From Prunella strophiata (lineage: Eukaryota; Chordata; Aves; Passeriformes; Prunellidae): 64,000 bases of DNA. Below the pieces are notes generated by a model that saw only the letters and a list, made by a program, of their open reading frames with translations, was not told the origin of the DNA and ran no database searches. This document shows, piece after piece, positions 20,301 through 34,107 of this stretch. Numbering within the stretch: the stretch's first letter is position 1; every line of letters starts with the position of its first letter. The position numbers and the translations under genes are program-made. The stretch is from positions 3,893,889-3,957,888 of the forward strand of contig JAZBQD010000034.1 in NCBI GenBank assembly GCA_036583965.1, in the 5' to 3' direction.

Positions 20301-23300
20301 TGGGTTTGTGCTGTTAAAATAACGGAGTGTCACCTCTGGTGTAGAGAAATTAACTTGGAAGTGCCTTTGTAAAGGGATCAGCTTGGAGCTCAGGAGCACG
20401 GCCCAAGTCTGTGTGCAGCAAGGTGGTTTCTGGGCAGAGCACTTGGGTGTGCTGAGTGCTGTGCACCAGGCCCAGGGAGTTTGGGTTAAGCTCCCTTTGG
20501 TTTCCCAGCCTTTGTCTCCCAGAGTCTCAAGTATACACAGATTTTAATCTTATTTACTGAAGAATTAGTGTGTGGCACTGTTGCATGTACAGATGATTGT
20601 TCTCATCCCTGGGATTTTCCGGCTGATTCACTGCAGGATGAGATCCATTGATAACCATTTGTAGCAGCCACTGTAGTGTGAGATCCATTGATGCCCTTCT
20701 ATAACACAGCCCTTGCTTAAACAGCCCTTGCAGAGCAGGAGTTAATCGTGTTCTCAGTGCTGGCTTCTGGAAATACTGGTCAGATGCTGTCAGTGGATGG
20801 CCTCGTCCCCCTGGGACAGGAGTGAACCAGTACAGCTGGAATAGATGACACACGCAAAAAAAGAATAATTCCATCTCATTGTCTTGGCTCTGACTCCAGA
20901 GCAGCTCGTTTGGGCTATCTGTGGGAAAAAAACAAAACACAAAGTCGATGGTTTCTTTGCCTCTTTGTGAGGGTGTGGCCAGTTGTGGCCGTGGCATTGC
21001 TGTCACCTGCAGGGGGCTGTCAGCAGCGGGTCACCTGCACAGAGTGAGCCCATCCATGGCTTGGAGCATTGGTACCACAGCCCTGGGGGCAGCTGGAAGG
21101 CTCTGGCCGTGCAGCTCTTGCTGCCTGTGGGCAGGAGAAGCAGCAGATGTGGGTTGTCCCCCTGTATAACCAGTCCAGCACCCAGGTCCTTACTGGGGTG
21201 TGATAGCTGTGTCCCCAGAAGTGCAGGGTTGGGCTGGGAGGACAGTTCACACAATTACTGTGTCTCTCCTGGGGGTTTTCCTCCTTACCTCACCTTCACT
21301 CCAAAGAAGGTGTCGTGCCTGTGCCTCCCACATCCTGGCCTGACTCAGCTCCCACAAACCTCTGCCATGATGTTTCCTGCTGGGATTCCATCCCTGGATG
21401 AGGCAGTGTCTCCCTGTGCTCAAGCCATGCCTGTATTGCTTGCAGCAGAACTGCAGAACACCCTGACAAGGATTTTCCTGCCTGTCCCGTGGCCTGGCCC
21501 GCTGGCTGTGTCACCTCTGTGTCCCAGAGGTGTCTGGCAGGAGCAGGAGGAGCAGCTGCAGCTCCTCTGGCTCAGGGAGGCTTTGGAATGCAGGGGATGG
21601 AGATGAGGTCAGGTTTTCTCCCTGCTCGTGTGAGAGGCGAGTTTAGACTCCAGGACATGGTGTTACTTACCCAGGATATCATGTAGAGTTCTATAACCCT
21701 GGTGCCTTAAATCAATAATCACCACAATTGTCTGCATTTCTGGAGGAAACTGCTCTTCAGAAGTCATCTTGACATCGTGTGTGGAGATTGTTTCTGTACC
21801 AGCCCTCTGCCTTTTTAATCCAGCCAGTGCCACTTGGTCACCATTAAACCTCCAGGTTCCAGCTCTACCTTGGAGCTCCCAGGCCATGCTAAATCTTCCT
21901 AGAAAATTACAATCTTGATGTATTTTGGAAATAATTATCCCTCAGACTGCTGATACTTTGCTGTGGGGATGCAATATCATACACAACTTCCCCTTTTTGA
22001 TCAAATATCTTGGTTTTTGTGAGATTGCAAATGCAAAAGTACTGTTGGGGAAGGAATTCTAAAATAATGGTCATGTCTTTCTTGAATTCAGTTCACTGCT
22101 ACTGTAATTTAGTAAAGAAAACGAGTTTCATATTGGATTTTACAGTAATACATTCTTCATACTATTTGTAATATGTTTGTACAGTTACTGTGTGTCAGAA
22201 AGCAGCTGGAGATCATCAAATTTCTGCACCACTGGTCACACAAGATTTAATATGAAACTTGTGAGCAGCAGGGCGCCATTTACTCTTGTGTTGCTTTATT
22301 CAGATACTTTTTATTTCTTGTTGCTTTTATTTGTGTAGCTGAGTTTAAAGTTAGCAAGTATTGCTCAGGATGGGACTTCTTATAAGGAAATGAGGGCACA
22401 AATGAGTAGTTTGCCTCAAAATACTACTTGAGAAACTCAGAAGTGTGCTGTAGAGTCAAGGAGGAGCAAATCATGAAGTATCATTGAAGTCTGTCATCTA
22501 TTCTAGAAGCAAATAATGGAAGTGATTTCATAGCTCCCTGGCTTGGTTTCCTTTTTTCCAAGAAACCTGGAAAAGGTCCTGTCATTGTCCTTACCCAGAA
22601 GATCCCTTGTGGTGCACTTCTGGGTGCAGCAGGGACTTGAGTCTTTTCCTGCTAGAAGCTTTGCAGGCAGGGGTGGTTTGGGGGGTTTTTGGTGTGTGTC
22701 CCTGCAGTGTTTGAATCCCTGTTCCTGCTGGCAGCTCTCATGGAGAAGGGGGGCTGAAGGTGGGTGACCTCTTTGCTCACAGCAGCTTGGCTGCACCTCA
22801 CTGCTGAGAGGGATGTGAAAACAGCATATCTGGGGTTAGAAATCCTGATGAGAGTTTTACAAAATGAGGTTTTGCTCTTAGATGAGAATCCTTCAGGCAC
22901 TGCACAGCTCCTTTCCAGCTGTGTGAATTGGGTGTGACAGGGAAGGGTTTCCATGGATTTCTTCCTTCCCAGCTGACATTGGGAAGGACAGGGCTGCTCA
23001 TGGTGTGTGTGCCCATGGCCTTGCTTTGGGCTTCAGCCTGCCTGGTGCCCCCTTTACCTTCCCCTGCCCTCACAGCCTGCTTTGAGGGCACCACTGTGGG
23101 CTCTGGGGCTTCTCAGGGGTTTGTATTGCCAAGCTGCAGCAGGTCCACGCTGCCCTGAGCCAGGAGTCTGGAATCTGTGACAGAAACGAGCAGCTGAGGA
23201 GGTTTATTTGCTGCTGTCAGGGCTTCAGAGAACCTGCTCCGAGGTGTGGTGGAGTGTAGGGGTGCAGTGACAGGGTCTGGGAGGGCTCTGCATGGCCGGG

Positions 23301-23410
23301 GAGCTGTGCCAGGGCTGTGCCACCGGGGCACGTCGACATCCGCCGTGCCACGGGCTGGGTGGGCATGGGAAGCTGGGAGCCTGGGTGGGCTGGACTGGGG
23401 AGCTCTCGGG

Positions 23411-25977
23411 TCTGGGTGGGCAGGGGTAGCTAAGGAGCCCCTGGGGGATCTGGGGTGGGCAGGGGGCTCTGGGGAGCTGCAGGAGTCTCTCAGGGAGCTG
23501 GAGACCTGCAGGGGGATCTGGGGTGGGTGGGCAGGGGGAGCAGCAGGAGCCTCTTGGGGGGCTGGGGTGGGCAGGGGGAGCTAAGGAGCCCCTGGGGGAT
23601 CTGGGGTGGGCAGGGGGAGCTGGGGTGGGCAGGGGGAGCTGGGGTGGGCAGGGGGATCTGGGGTGGGTGGGCAGGGGGAGCTAAGGAGCCCCTGGGGGAT
23701 CTGGGGTGGGCAGGGGGAGCTGGGGTGGGCAGGGGGATCTGGGGTGGGTGGGCAGGGGGAGCTGGGGTGGGCAGGGGGAGCTAAGGAGCCCCTGGGGGAT
23801 CTGGGGTGGGCAGGGGGAGCTAAGGAGCCCCTGGGGGATCTGGGGTGGGCAGGGGGATCTGGGGTGGGCAGGGGGAGCTGGGGTGGGCAGGGGGAGCTAA
23901 GGAGCCCCTGGGGGATCTGGGGTGGGTGGGCAGGGGGAGCTAAGGAGCCCCTGGGGGATCTGGGGTGGGCAGGGGGAGCTAAGGAGCCCCTGGGGGATCT
24001 GGGGTGGGTGGGCAGGGGGAGCTGGGGTGGGCAGGGGGAGCTAAGGAGCCCCTGGGGGATCTGGGGTGGGCAGGGGGAGCTAAGGAGCCCCTGGGGGATC
24101 TGGGGTGGGCAGGGGGAGCTAAGGAGCCCCTGGGGGATCTGGGGTGGGTGGGCAGGGGGAGCTAAGGAGCCCCTGGGGGATCTGGGGTGGGCAGGGGGAT
24201 CTGGGGTGGGCAGGGGGAGCTGGGGTGGGCAGGGGGAGCTAAGGAGCCCCTGGGGGATCTGGGGTGGGCAGGGGGAGCTAAGGAGCCCCTGGGGGATCTG
24301 GGGTGGGCAGGGGGAGCTAAGGAGCCCCTGGGGGATCTGGGGTGGGCAGGGGGAGCTAAGGAGCCCCTGGGGGATCTGGGGTGGGCAGGGGGAGCTAAGG
24401 AGCCCCTGGGGGATCTGGGGTGGGCAGGGGGAGCTAAGGAGCCCCTGGGGGATCTGGGGTGGGCAGGGGGATCTGGGGTGGGCAGGGGGAGCTAAGGAGC
24501 CCCTGGGGGATCTGGGGTGGGCAGGGGGATCTGGGGTGGGCAGGGGGATCTGGGGTGGGCAGGGGGAGCTAAGGAGCCCCTGGGGGATCTGGGGTGGGCA
24601 GGGGGAGCTAAGGAGCCCCTGGGGGATCTGGGGTGGGCAGGGGGAGCTAAGGAGCCCCTGGGGGATCTGGGGTGGGCAGGGGGAGCTAAGGAGCCCCTGG
24701 GGGATCTGGGGTGGGCAGGGGGAGCTAAGGAGCCCCTGGGGGATCTGGGGTGGGCAGGGGGAGCTAAGGAGCCCCTGGGGGATCTGGGGTGGGCAGGGGG
24801 ATCTGGGGTGGGCAGGGGGAGCTAAGGAGCCCCTGGGGGATCTGGGGTGGGCAGGGGGAGCTAAGGAGCCCCTGGGGGATCTGGGGTGGGCAGGGGGATC
24901 TGGGGTGGGCAGGGGGATCTGGGGTGGGTGGGCAGGGGGATCTGGGGTGGGCAGGGGGAGCTGGGGTGGGCAGGGGGAGCTAAGGAGCCCCTGGGGGATC
25001 TGGGGTGGGCAGGGGGAGCTAAGGAGCCCCTGGGGGATCTGGGGTGGGTGGGCAGGGGGATCTGGGGTGGGCAGGGGGATCTGGGGTGGGCAGGGGGAGC
25101 TAAGGAGCCCCTGGGGGATCTGGGGTGGGCAGGGGGATCTGGGGTGGGTGGGCAGGGGGATCTGGGGTGGGTGGGCAGGGGGAGCTAAGGAGCCCCTGGG
25201 GGATCTGGGGTGGGTGGGCAGGGGGATCTGGGGTGGGCAGGGGGATCTGGGGTGGGCAGGGGGAGCTAAGGAGCCCCTGGGGGATCTGGGGTGGGTGGGC
25301 AGGGGGATCTGGGGTGGGCAGGGGGAGCTGGGGTGGGCAGGGGGAGCTAAGGAGCCCCTGGGGGATCTGGGGTGGGCAGGGGGATCTGGGGTGGGCAGGG
25401 GGAGCTAAGGAGCCCCTGGGGGATCTGGGGTGGGCAGGGGGAGCTAAGGAGCCCCTGGGGGATCTGGGGTGGGCAGGGGGAGCTAAGGAGCCCCTGGGGG
25501 ATCTGGGGTGGGCAGGGGGATCTGGGGTGGGCAGGGGGAGCTGGGGTGGGCAGGGGGATCTGGGGTGGGCAGGGGGAGCTGGGGTGGGCAGGGGGAGCTA
25601 AGGAGCCCCTGGGGGATCTGGGGTGGGCAGGGGGAGCTAAGGAGCCCCTGGGGGATCTGGGGTGGGCAGGGGGATCTGGGGTGGGCAGGGGGATCTGGGG
25701 TGGGCAGGGGGAGCTAAGGAGCCCCTGGGGGATCTGGGGTGGGTGGGCAGGGGGATCTGGGGTGGGTGGGCAGGGGGAGCTAAGGAGCCCCTGGGGGATC
25801 TGGGGTGGGTGGGCAGGGGGATCTGGGGTGGGTGGGCAGGGGGAGCTAAGGAGCCCCTGGGGGATCTGGGGTGGGCAGGGGGAGCTAAGGAGCCCCTGGG
25901 GGATCTGGGGTGGGCAGGGGGAGCTAAGGAGCCCCTGGGGGATCTGGGGTGGGCAGGGGGAGCTGGGGTGGGCAGGG
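23411..25977. repeat. 39-bp/19-bp G-rich minisatellite, about 2.57 kb
   Basis: The main 39-bp unit is GGGGGAGCTAAGGAGCCCCT followed by GGGGGATCTGGGGTGGGCA. It is interspersed with a 19-bp form lacking the first half, and with a 4-base GGTG extension giving GGGTGGGTGGGCA. Because 39 is divisible by 3, the + strand stays open with a 13-residue period (GGAKEPLGDLGWA), which is an artefact. Every unit has several runs of 3-5 G on the transcribed sense strand, so both DNA and pre-mRNA have high G-quadruplex potential. Confidence 0.97.
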
Positions 25978-26952
25978 CACTCAGAAATGAGGGGGGTGTG
26001 AGTACAGCTGTAATGTATCAAACTCGACATTTTATTTGTGATTTCAGTAGCTTTTCAGTTGGTCAGATGCTGTAAATTCAGAATGATGTATTTTAAATCA
26101 GCACACCTATCAGGCACACTGTCCATTGCTGTGTACCCATATATTTTTTCCTCTGCTTATTTTTTCCCTCCCCTAAGAGTTTCTGTTACCTTTCTGAAGC
26201 AATAACTTCCTAAAGCCATCAGCAAGGTTTTGAATAAATCCATGCTGAAAACGTGCACGTTCTGCATGCACATGTGTGGATTTGTTGTGCAAGAATGCAG
26301 TTCAGGCTTGTTAACTTCAAAAACAAAAACCAAAACTAAATAAAGAAAAGAGAAAAGAGCTGGCAGACTTGATAGTTTCGTGTGGATTTCAGTTTGCATG
26401 TCGATTTCAGTTTCCTACTACCCGGCTGTTGTTTTCTCTCTTGTATGTTTTTTTCTGTGGGTTACTTTTGCTACCAGGGCCTTTGATGGTTTATTTTGCC
26501 TGTTGAATTTCTGTTAATCTTGTGTTCCGTATGAATTGCTCCCAAATCAATTGTGCTGTCCCCATATGAGGGTGATGCAGGTATAATTAGACCTTTTCTA
26601 TAAAGGACTCTGCATCTTGGTTCTCTTAAGACATGGACTAGATTGAAACATAAGCCAGTATGAGAAAAACAGTCCTATCTGAAAACAGACTTTTAAAATA
26701 GCTTTAAAAACCAGAAATCTGAAGCTTCGTTTGCAGAATAGTTTTTAGATGCTGAAGATGTGTGGAATTTAATTTGACTCCATGCCTTAATTTTAGTAAG
26801 ATAATACACATTTATCACATATTTATTGAAATAACAGCATACTGGGGGAGATACTGCCTGTTGGTAGGGATTGGCAGTGATCCCAGTGATGGCACTGGAG
26901 TCACCTTTGGGGTTCCCCATACCTGGCTTTTATTAAAAAGTCATTTCCAAAC

Positions 26953-27060
26953 AGAATCCTTTTGGTTGGAAAAGCCTCTCCCAGACCATTGAGTCCAAGC
27001 TGTGCCCAGTCCCCCCTTGTCACCAGCCCAGAGCACTGAGTGCCACGTCCAGGTTATTTT
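26953..27060 (-). mobile_element. CR1-type fragment, reverse orientation
   Basis: It contains TTTTGGTTGGAAAAGCCTCT, GAGTCCAAGCTGTGCCCAGT and AGCCCAGAGCACTGAGTGCC, the same phrases as the copies at 36738 and 43775. Confidence 0.75.
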
Positions 27061-30000
27061 CTGTACCTTACTGGGATTTCCAGAAGTGAGGTAAAATTAG
27101 TTTGTAGAGAATAATCTTACATCTTGGCTTTTGATTAAAAAGTTATGTAAGCCCATTTGGGGGAAAAGTAAGACTTACAAATGCTTTTGGGGTTATTTGC
27201 TTTGACCAAACAGTCCTGATAAGCCTCAGGTTTAAAAGAAAAGGGAAGGTTAGATTTGTGCTGCAGTTTGAAGCAGCATGAAGTGTAGCTGTGATCCTGG
27301 ATCACAGGTAGGCTCTCCCAGCTGGAATCATGCTGCTGCTTTAATCCATATTTCAGCAAAGGCTTTTTCTCTGACCTACTTTGGCCCAGCCCAGCCAGGC
27401 TTTTGAGAGGTCCCTGGCCACCCTGACTGTGGGGAAGTTCTCTGGGGTCGGGTCTGAGTCCTGCCCTGGTGTGAGTTCCCTTGGTTTCATTTTCATGTCG
27501 CTTTATGAATTCTGCCCTTCCTGGACACGTGTTTCTGCTAAGCCCCGCACATCTGCCATTTTCTGAACTGAAAAGGAAGCTTCTCTGACACCTTCTTTTT
27601 TAACAAAACCCATCTAACAAGTTCTGTGCTGACTTGGTTTCCGTAGCTGGAGAAGACAAGTCTGTTCTCATGCAGTGCCAGGTGATTTGCAAGTTCTGTG
27701 CATGATTTGATAAAAACTCTAGTGCTGAAACTCCCTCATCTAAAATGTGTTGTAAGAACCTGAGTGCTTGGAATTCTGTATTATGAGTAGCAGAGCATTC
27801 CTTTTTCAGCTCTTATTGAAGGGAGCAGTTAATATTAGGATGCCTGCACGACAACATCCTGAGTCATCGAGATACTTGACAGCTACTTTCCAACCAGAGC
27901 AACTGGTTTGACAAATGAGCTTGGACTTATTTTATCACTTTAAAGATAAATCTTTAAAGACTCTTTTAACACGTTAAAGGTTGGGACATGTGATATTTTA
28001 TTAAATAACAATCTGGAGGTTTCCAAGTCCACTTATTTTGGTGCCTGAGCTTGTTCCATGTTGCAGATCAAAGCCTGGCTGAGTGGCAGGGCAGAGCAGT
28101 GGGGAGGAGGAAGTGACTGGGTTTCTATTCCTGGCTGACCCCAGCCTCGGAACCGAGGAAGAGCTTTAAAGGAAATGCAGCATTCAGCTCTCTGAGTCTT
28201 TCCAAGTATTCAGAAGTGCTACCAGCACTGCTTCCTGCATGCAGCGTTTGAGGCGTGGACATCTTAAAACTGTCCTAATTTCAGAATGAAACAGGGGTAA
28301 CAGGGGAAGCCCTAAACTTCATGGAAACAGCAAAACTTGCAATTCCAGATTTTATCAAAAGACATCCAAACCGTCCTATTTTTACCTGGCAGGCAGCTCT
28401 GCAAGCCCAGGCAGGGTGGGAGGTGGGTGGGAAGGGATGGCCCAAGCCCAGTGGGGCTTCTGGCACATGGTCTGGGCAGGGAGAGCTCCGTGGGATCAGT
28501 GCAGTGCCAGTGACCCCCTGGGCCAGGGTGGCTTTGCCCAGCAGAGCTGGAGGAGCTGCCAGCCCTCAAGGGTGTCTGCAGTGAGCCAGCAGCCATGGCC
28601 AGGCTCCTGCAGCACCTGCAGGTGCCTGGGCCCGCGGGCACTGTGGGGTGGGAGCCCAGCTCTGCCCCTTGGCAGAGGGGCAGGCTGTAAACCTGTAAGG
28701 TCACCAGGCACGTGGAGGCTCTTGCGACAGAGCTGTCCTTGCTCCTGGAAGGAAAACATCTCCTCATCCAGTGTCCTGGGCTTCTCTGAGCTTGTTGATG
28801 AGCTGGAAATCCAGCCGACCTGAATAGACTGGAATTGCTTTTTCTCCTTCCTTTAAGACTTTGACACGCTTCCTTGCCAGAGGCCATTTCAAAAGAAAGA
28901 AGCAACCCAACAACCCCCCAGGCTGTCGTGGAACTGGGGGAGCAGTTCTTTGTGGGCTGGAGAGCTGGGCAGGCTGGGCAGTGGGGCAGGATTTGGGGTG
29001 CCTGGTGGGGCTGAGGAGTGGCACTGGTTCCCTGCGGGTCAGCACTGGGTGTCTGGGTTACTGATCTGAGCTGTTTTGGGTGCTGAGTGCCAGGCTGGGA
29101 AGCTCTGAGAGCACAGAGGGAGCTGCAGCTGGCAGTGTAAGGCTGTGAGCCTCGGGAGTATTATCTGTGCATTGCTTGCACAGGGTGGAGCTCGGAGCTG
29201 GGCTTTGGGAAGGGGTTCTGGGCTGTCACTGATCCTCTTGGGACACCCTCAGCTCGGTGTGCAGGAGGGTGAGGGTGTTTGTCACCAGGGCAGGATGGAG
29301 CAGCAGCTGTGGCTGTGCTCCCATCCCAGCACTGCCCCTTCCCTACTGCCTGCTCCTGAGCAGGCTCCAGGAGCTCCTGACTGGCTACAGAGCACTTCCC
29401 TGGAGCCAAACCCACCCAGAGCTTCAGAGATTGTCCCCAGATAAGCAGCCAAAATGGAGGGAGGACAGTGGCAAATCCAGGGTGGTTGCAGTGTTGCCTT
29501 CCTGTACAACACTTTTTCCTTTCCTCGTTTTTGATACTGGGATATTCACATGTTTGTGTATTCCCCCACCCCATGTGTTAATTCCATGCTTTGTTTTGTC
29601 TTTAAAATTTCAAATAAATCAAGGTGATTATAGGAAACAGGCTCTGCCAGATGCTGCCTGGGGAAATTCCTAAGGGCTTGAAAGCCATCCTTCACTCCTT
29701 CCATGCTGTAGTCATCATTCCAGAGACATCTAGGAAATTAAAATCTTCTATTATAAAGATGGGTTACTCTGTCACACATATTACTGTCAGTAGTTTCCCT
29801 GGCTGTCCCTGTCGTCCCCACACATTTTGGATTGCTGTACCAGCACTGAGAAATGTGCTTTTCTCTCCTGTGCTGCTGCCACAGATGTGCCACCAAAAGC
29901 AGCCAGACCCCAGTTTGGCAAAAATAATTTTTCTCTGGTTTAACTTCAGGGAGATTGTAGTGAATAGAATGAATATCAATTTAATGTAGTTAATACAGAT

Positions 30001-31449
30001 TTGTAACTGAAATGTAATCTTTCAAAGTATTTTGTACAAACACAGCAAGAGAGAACTTTAATTGTTCAAGAAAAATGAGAACTTGACCATGTTCTAGCCA
30101 TCCCAGTAGTTTATTTTTCTCTATTTTCTAACTGCCAAGGACAGAACTCGGTGCTCTCCTCTCTCTAATCATCCTTTCCCAGGGAAGGTGATTATGTTTG
30201 TTGTTGCTGTGTTAACAATGTGCTGTGGTGCTTCAGACTGCTCGTTTTGAAGGTGCAATAAATCCGAGGGGTTTCCAGGGTGAGAGGTGGGCTGCTGGGG
30301 GAGCTGGCTCTGCCTGGGCTGTGTTTGGAGCAGGCAGGGGCTGGGGTCTGGAGGGGCAGGGCTGGGGGTGCCAGGGCTGATGGGAGGGCACAGATCCCTG
30401 CTCAGACACTCCGTGTGTGCAGAACATTGTGTTACTGCTGTACATTTCCCAGGGTGGTGATGAATCTCAACAGCGTTCCCAGAATTGTAGTTTTAGTGAA
30501 TAAAGCTGTTCTCGGTGCCGGAGCGGGGAATGGTGTTGGGAATCCTTTGCCTATTCCTGCCCTCGGGGGGTTTCTGATTCTTTCCAGTAGAAAGTCATCC
30601 TGCAGATACTGCAGAGCATTAATTGCTTGGACTTAGCCTCGCACAACATGTGAAAATCAGCAGTAACACAAACAAGCTGGCGAGGAGACGCTGCCCTGGG
30701 AGACGTTGTGTTAAAATGACAATCACTGCCCTCTCCAGCCCGTGTTCTGCAGACCTTTTCATGCCTGTCTGTGAGTGAGAGCAGGCTGGGAGCAGCTGAT
30801 GGCTCTGTGCTCCATGGCTGCTGCTCTGCTCCAGGGCACGTTGCTTTGCTCTTATTTCTGGAGCTCAGTCAGGCAGGGCTTTCAGATCATTTCCAAAGCA
30901 GTGCTTTTCTGGTTTAAGTCAATCTTTGGGCTGTGGTGTCCTTGCTGTAGGATGCCTCAGTTTGTGCACAGAAGTGGAAGAGCAGAGCTGTGGCACTGCA
31001 CACTGGAGCAGTTTCTCAGGAAGAGCTGTTCCACTGTTCTCACTGCCCTGGGCTCCCTGAGTGCTCCTTCTCACAGCCTGTCCCTGGCCCTGAGCACTTG
31101 AATTTCTTTGGACTCTTTGGACCTGTTCAAACCAAACCTGTTGGCTTGTTGCTGTTATTTTCTGTTCTCAGAAGATCTGCAGAACTTTATTACTTTACTT
31201 TCCTCTTTCTGCAGGTGTCTGAGCTGTCACCTGCCTTCATTAATTCCTTTGCAGCATCACACTCACCAAGCTGCTGCTGTCTGGGGAGGGGCTGTGTCTG
31301 TGACCATCCTTCGTCTCAAAAAGTGGAGTCAGATATTTGATGATAATTTTGTAGCACTGCAGTACTGACACACTGACCTTTTACTTTGGATCCCTGAGTC
31401 GGTGAAGTCTCTACTTTCTATTTTATTATTGCTAGCACAGTGAAGACAG

Positions 31450-31670
31450 GATCATAGAGTGGCTTGGGTTGAAAAGGACCTCAAAGCCCACCCAGTGCCA
31501 CCCCTGCCATGGCAGGGACACCTTCCACTGTGCCAGGCTGCTCCCAGCCCTGTCCAGCCTGGCCTTGGGCACTGCCAGGGGCAGTCACAGCTGCTCTGGG
31601 TACCCTGTGCCAGGGCCTCACCCAAAATCCCATCTAGCCCTTCCCTCTGTCAGTTTAAAGCCTTTCCCCA
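31450..31670 (-). mobile_element. CR1-type LINE 3' fragment, reverse orientation
   Basis: It starts with GATCATAGAGTGGCTTGGGT and continues through GGGACACCTTCCACTGTGCC and CTTGGGCACTGCCAGGGGCA. It belongs to the same subfamily as the copies at 9949, 46587 and 62008. Confidence 0.85.
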
Positions 31671-32327
31671 GGCCCATGTAAAAAAAGAAAGTGCCTTTTG
31701 TCTCCTTCTAAGTAACCTTTTGCCAGTCCAAATTTCAGTTTTCAGGCCAGTCAGTCTGGATTTTGCAATTGCCTTTGATAAATAAGCAGTGTCTGGGTTT
31801 GCATTTGACAGGACAGGCGTGTTAGAATTACTTGGTGAATCCTTTTGCCCAATGGAAACTGCTTCTTCACCCTAGTGATGCCTTTTTCTGTGAAATCACC
31901 AGCTGTGATTATATCTCTTACCATATGCAAGTACATTTTAAATTAAGCTTGTATTTACTTAGATTAGAAGGCACATGCAGAAGGTCTATATTTGATGTTT
32001 AGTATTTTTAGAGAAGTAGCATGCTGGTTTTGTCTCGGGGTAGACATGCAAATGTAAGGCAAACACTTTGAGTCACAGGTTGGAAGGCTGTTGGTCAGTC
32101 CCAGCCTGTGGGACAAGATTAGAGTGTCTGGTTGGGAGAGATGGTCGAGGACCGAGTCTTTTCCTTAACAAGCCACAGGTTTTGTAACTGTCCACGTAAA
32201 GGCAGGGGAGAGCTCAGCCACTGTCCCCTGCCAGCTCCTTATCAGCTCTGCTGCAGCCTGTGCCTCTGGAATCACAGAGCAGGATTAGCTGGGGCTGACG
32301 TGCAGCTGCAGATCCAGCCCAGCAGCA

Positions 32328-33155
32328 CCTGGGCTCAGGCACCCTCTCCCTGTTTGGGATCAGACATTTCCCCATCTGGGCTCAGGCACCCTCTCCCTGT
32401 CTGGGATCAGACAATCAGACACTTTCTCCCTGTTTGGGATCAGACACTCTCTCCCTGTTTGGGATCAGGAACGCTCTCCCTGTCTGGGATCAGACATTTC
32501 CCCATCTGGGATCAGACACCTTCTCCCTGTTTGGGATCAGACACTCTCTCCCTCTTTGGGATCAGACACCCTCTCCCTGTTTGGGATCAGACATTTCCCC
32601 ATCTGGGCTCAGGCACCCTCTCCCTGTTTGGGATCAGACACTCTCTCCCTGTTTGGGATCAGACACCCTCTCCCTGTTTGGGATCAGGCACCCTCTCCCT
32701 GTTTGGGATCAGACATTTCCCCATCTGGGCTCAGGCACCCTCTCCCTGTTTGGGATCAGGCACCCTCTCCCTGTTTGGGATCAGACACCCTCTCCCTGTT
32801 TGGGATCAGACACTCTCTCCCTGTTTGGGATCAGACACCTTCTCCCTGTTTGGGATCAGACACTCTCTCCCTGTTTGGGATCAGACACCCTCTCCCTGTT
32901 TGGGATCAGACACTCTCTCCCTGTTTGGGATCAGACATTTCCCCATCTGGGCTCAGGCACCCTCTCCCTGTTGGGATCAGACACCCTCTCCCTGTTTGGG
33001 ATCAGACACCTTCTCCCTGTTTGGGATCAGACACCTTCTCCCTGTTTGGGATCAGACACTTCTCCCTGTTTGGGATCAGACACCTTCTCCCTGTCTGGGA
33101 TCAGACACTCTCTCCCTGTTTGGGATCATTTCCCCAGCTGGGCCCTCTCCCTGTC
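32328..33155. repeat. 25-bp minisatellite with interspersed variant unit
   Basis: The main unit GACACCCTCTCCCTGTTTGG plus GATCA alternates irregularly with a variant containing CATTTCCCCATCTGGGCTCA. The variant recurs at irregular intervals, so the array has a second level of organisation. Three + frames remain open across it (SPCLGSDTLSLFGIRHPLPV-like), which is a repeat artefact. Confidence 0.95.
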
Positions 33156-34107
33156 CCCGCACACGCAGGGAGCCCTTCGGGCTGGCCACAGCAGGATCTG
33201 TGTGCTGGCCATGGCTCCTGGAGCCCGGGCTGGCTCTGTGCACTGAGCTGATGTTCAGCTCAGCCTGCCAGGACGGCTGCTGGGCAGAGCCCTGCTGTCT
33301 GTGCAGCTCCCAGGGCTCTGCTCAGGGTGGCATTGGCAGCAGGGGGCTCAGCCCAAAGCTTCACACTTTGTATGACTGCAAGGGAGGAGAGGTGCTTGGA
33401 AAAGCCACTGCTCCCTGTTGGTGAGGGTCAGAGGCACTTCCCCAAGCCATGCCAAGGCTCCAGCTCCCCTGGCACATGGCTGCTGAGGACTCCCAAGTGG
33501 CATGGACAGTGAAGGTGCTGTGACAGTGTTCTGTGTACACTCTAGGACTTGGCTTGTGGAATGTTTGCCAGCGCCCATCAGCAGGGTTCTTCACTTAAAT
33601 CACAAGATTAAGCTTAGTCTTAAATAACTGAGAGCTCTTGGAAGGAAGCAAGCATCTGTGTTGTGTATCTGCTGCAGGTTTGCATGAGCTCTGTACTTGT
33701 GCTTGCTCGAGGAGCAGGGAATCCTGAGAGCTGGGGTTGTACATGGGGGACATGTACATAGCAGCATTATTTCTCTGTAATAACATAATTCCTGCTTGTA
33801 TCTAAATGCTCTTGCTGGTTTGATACTAAGAGTTTCAATTTGACACTGGATTCTTTAATCACTGGATATGTTCAGAAGTGAGTGTAGTAGCCATCAGCAG
33901 TGCACAGTTTTTTTTGTTGCTTGCTTTGTTCTTCCTCCCTCCCTGAGCAGCAAGCTTGGTTCTGGTTGGGATTGGTGGATGCACTCTGGAGTTATCAGTG
34001 CTTAGACAACAAGTAAACACGTACTGTACATGGGCTGCTGGCCAGCTGGCCCTGGCAGCCGGCAGCTCGGGACTTGCTTTCAGCCCCAGAAGAATGCCTG
34101 TTTGCTT

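Noticed and set aside
20639..20695. Direct repeat TGAGATCCATTGAT, two copies about 42 bp apart
   Set aside because: Only 14 bases, without further structure; compatible with chance or an old small duplication.
23606..26030. 600-codon + frame and 227-codon minus frame in the 39-bp array
   Set aside because: The unit length is a multiple of 3 and has no stop codon; pure repeat translation.
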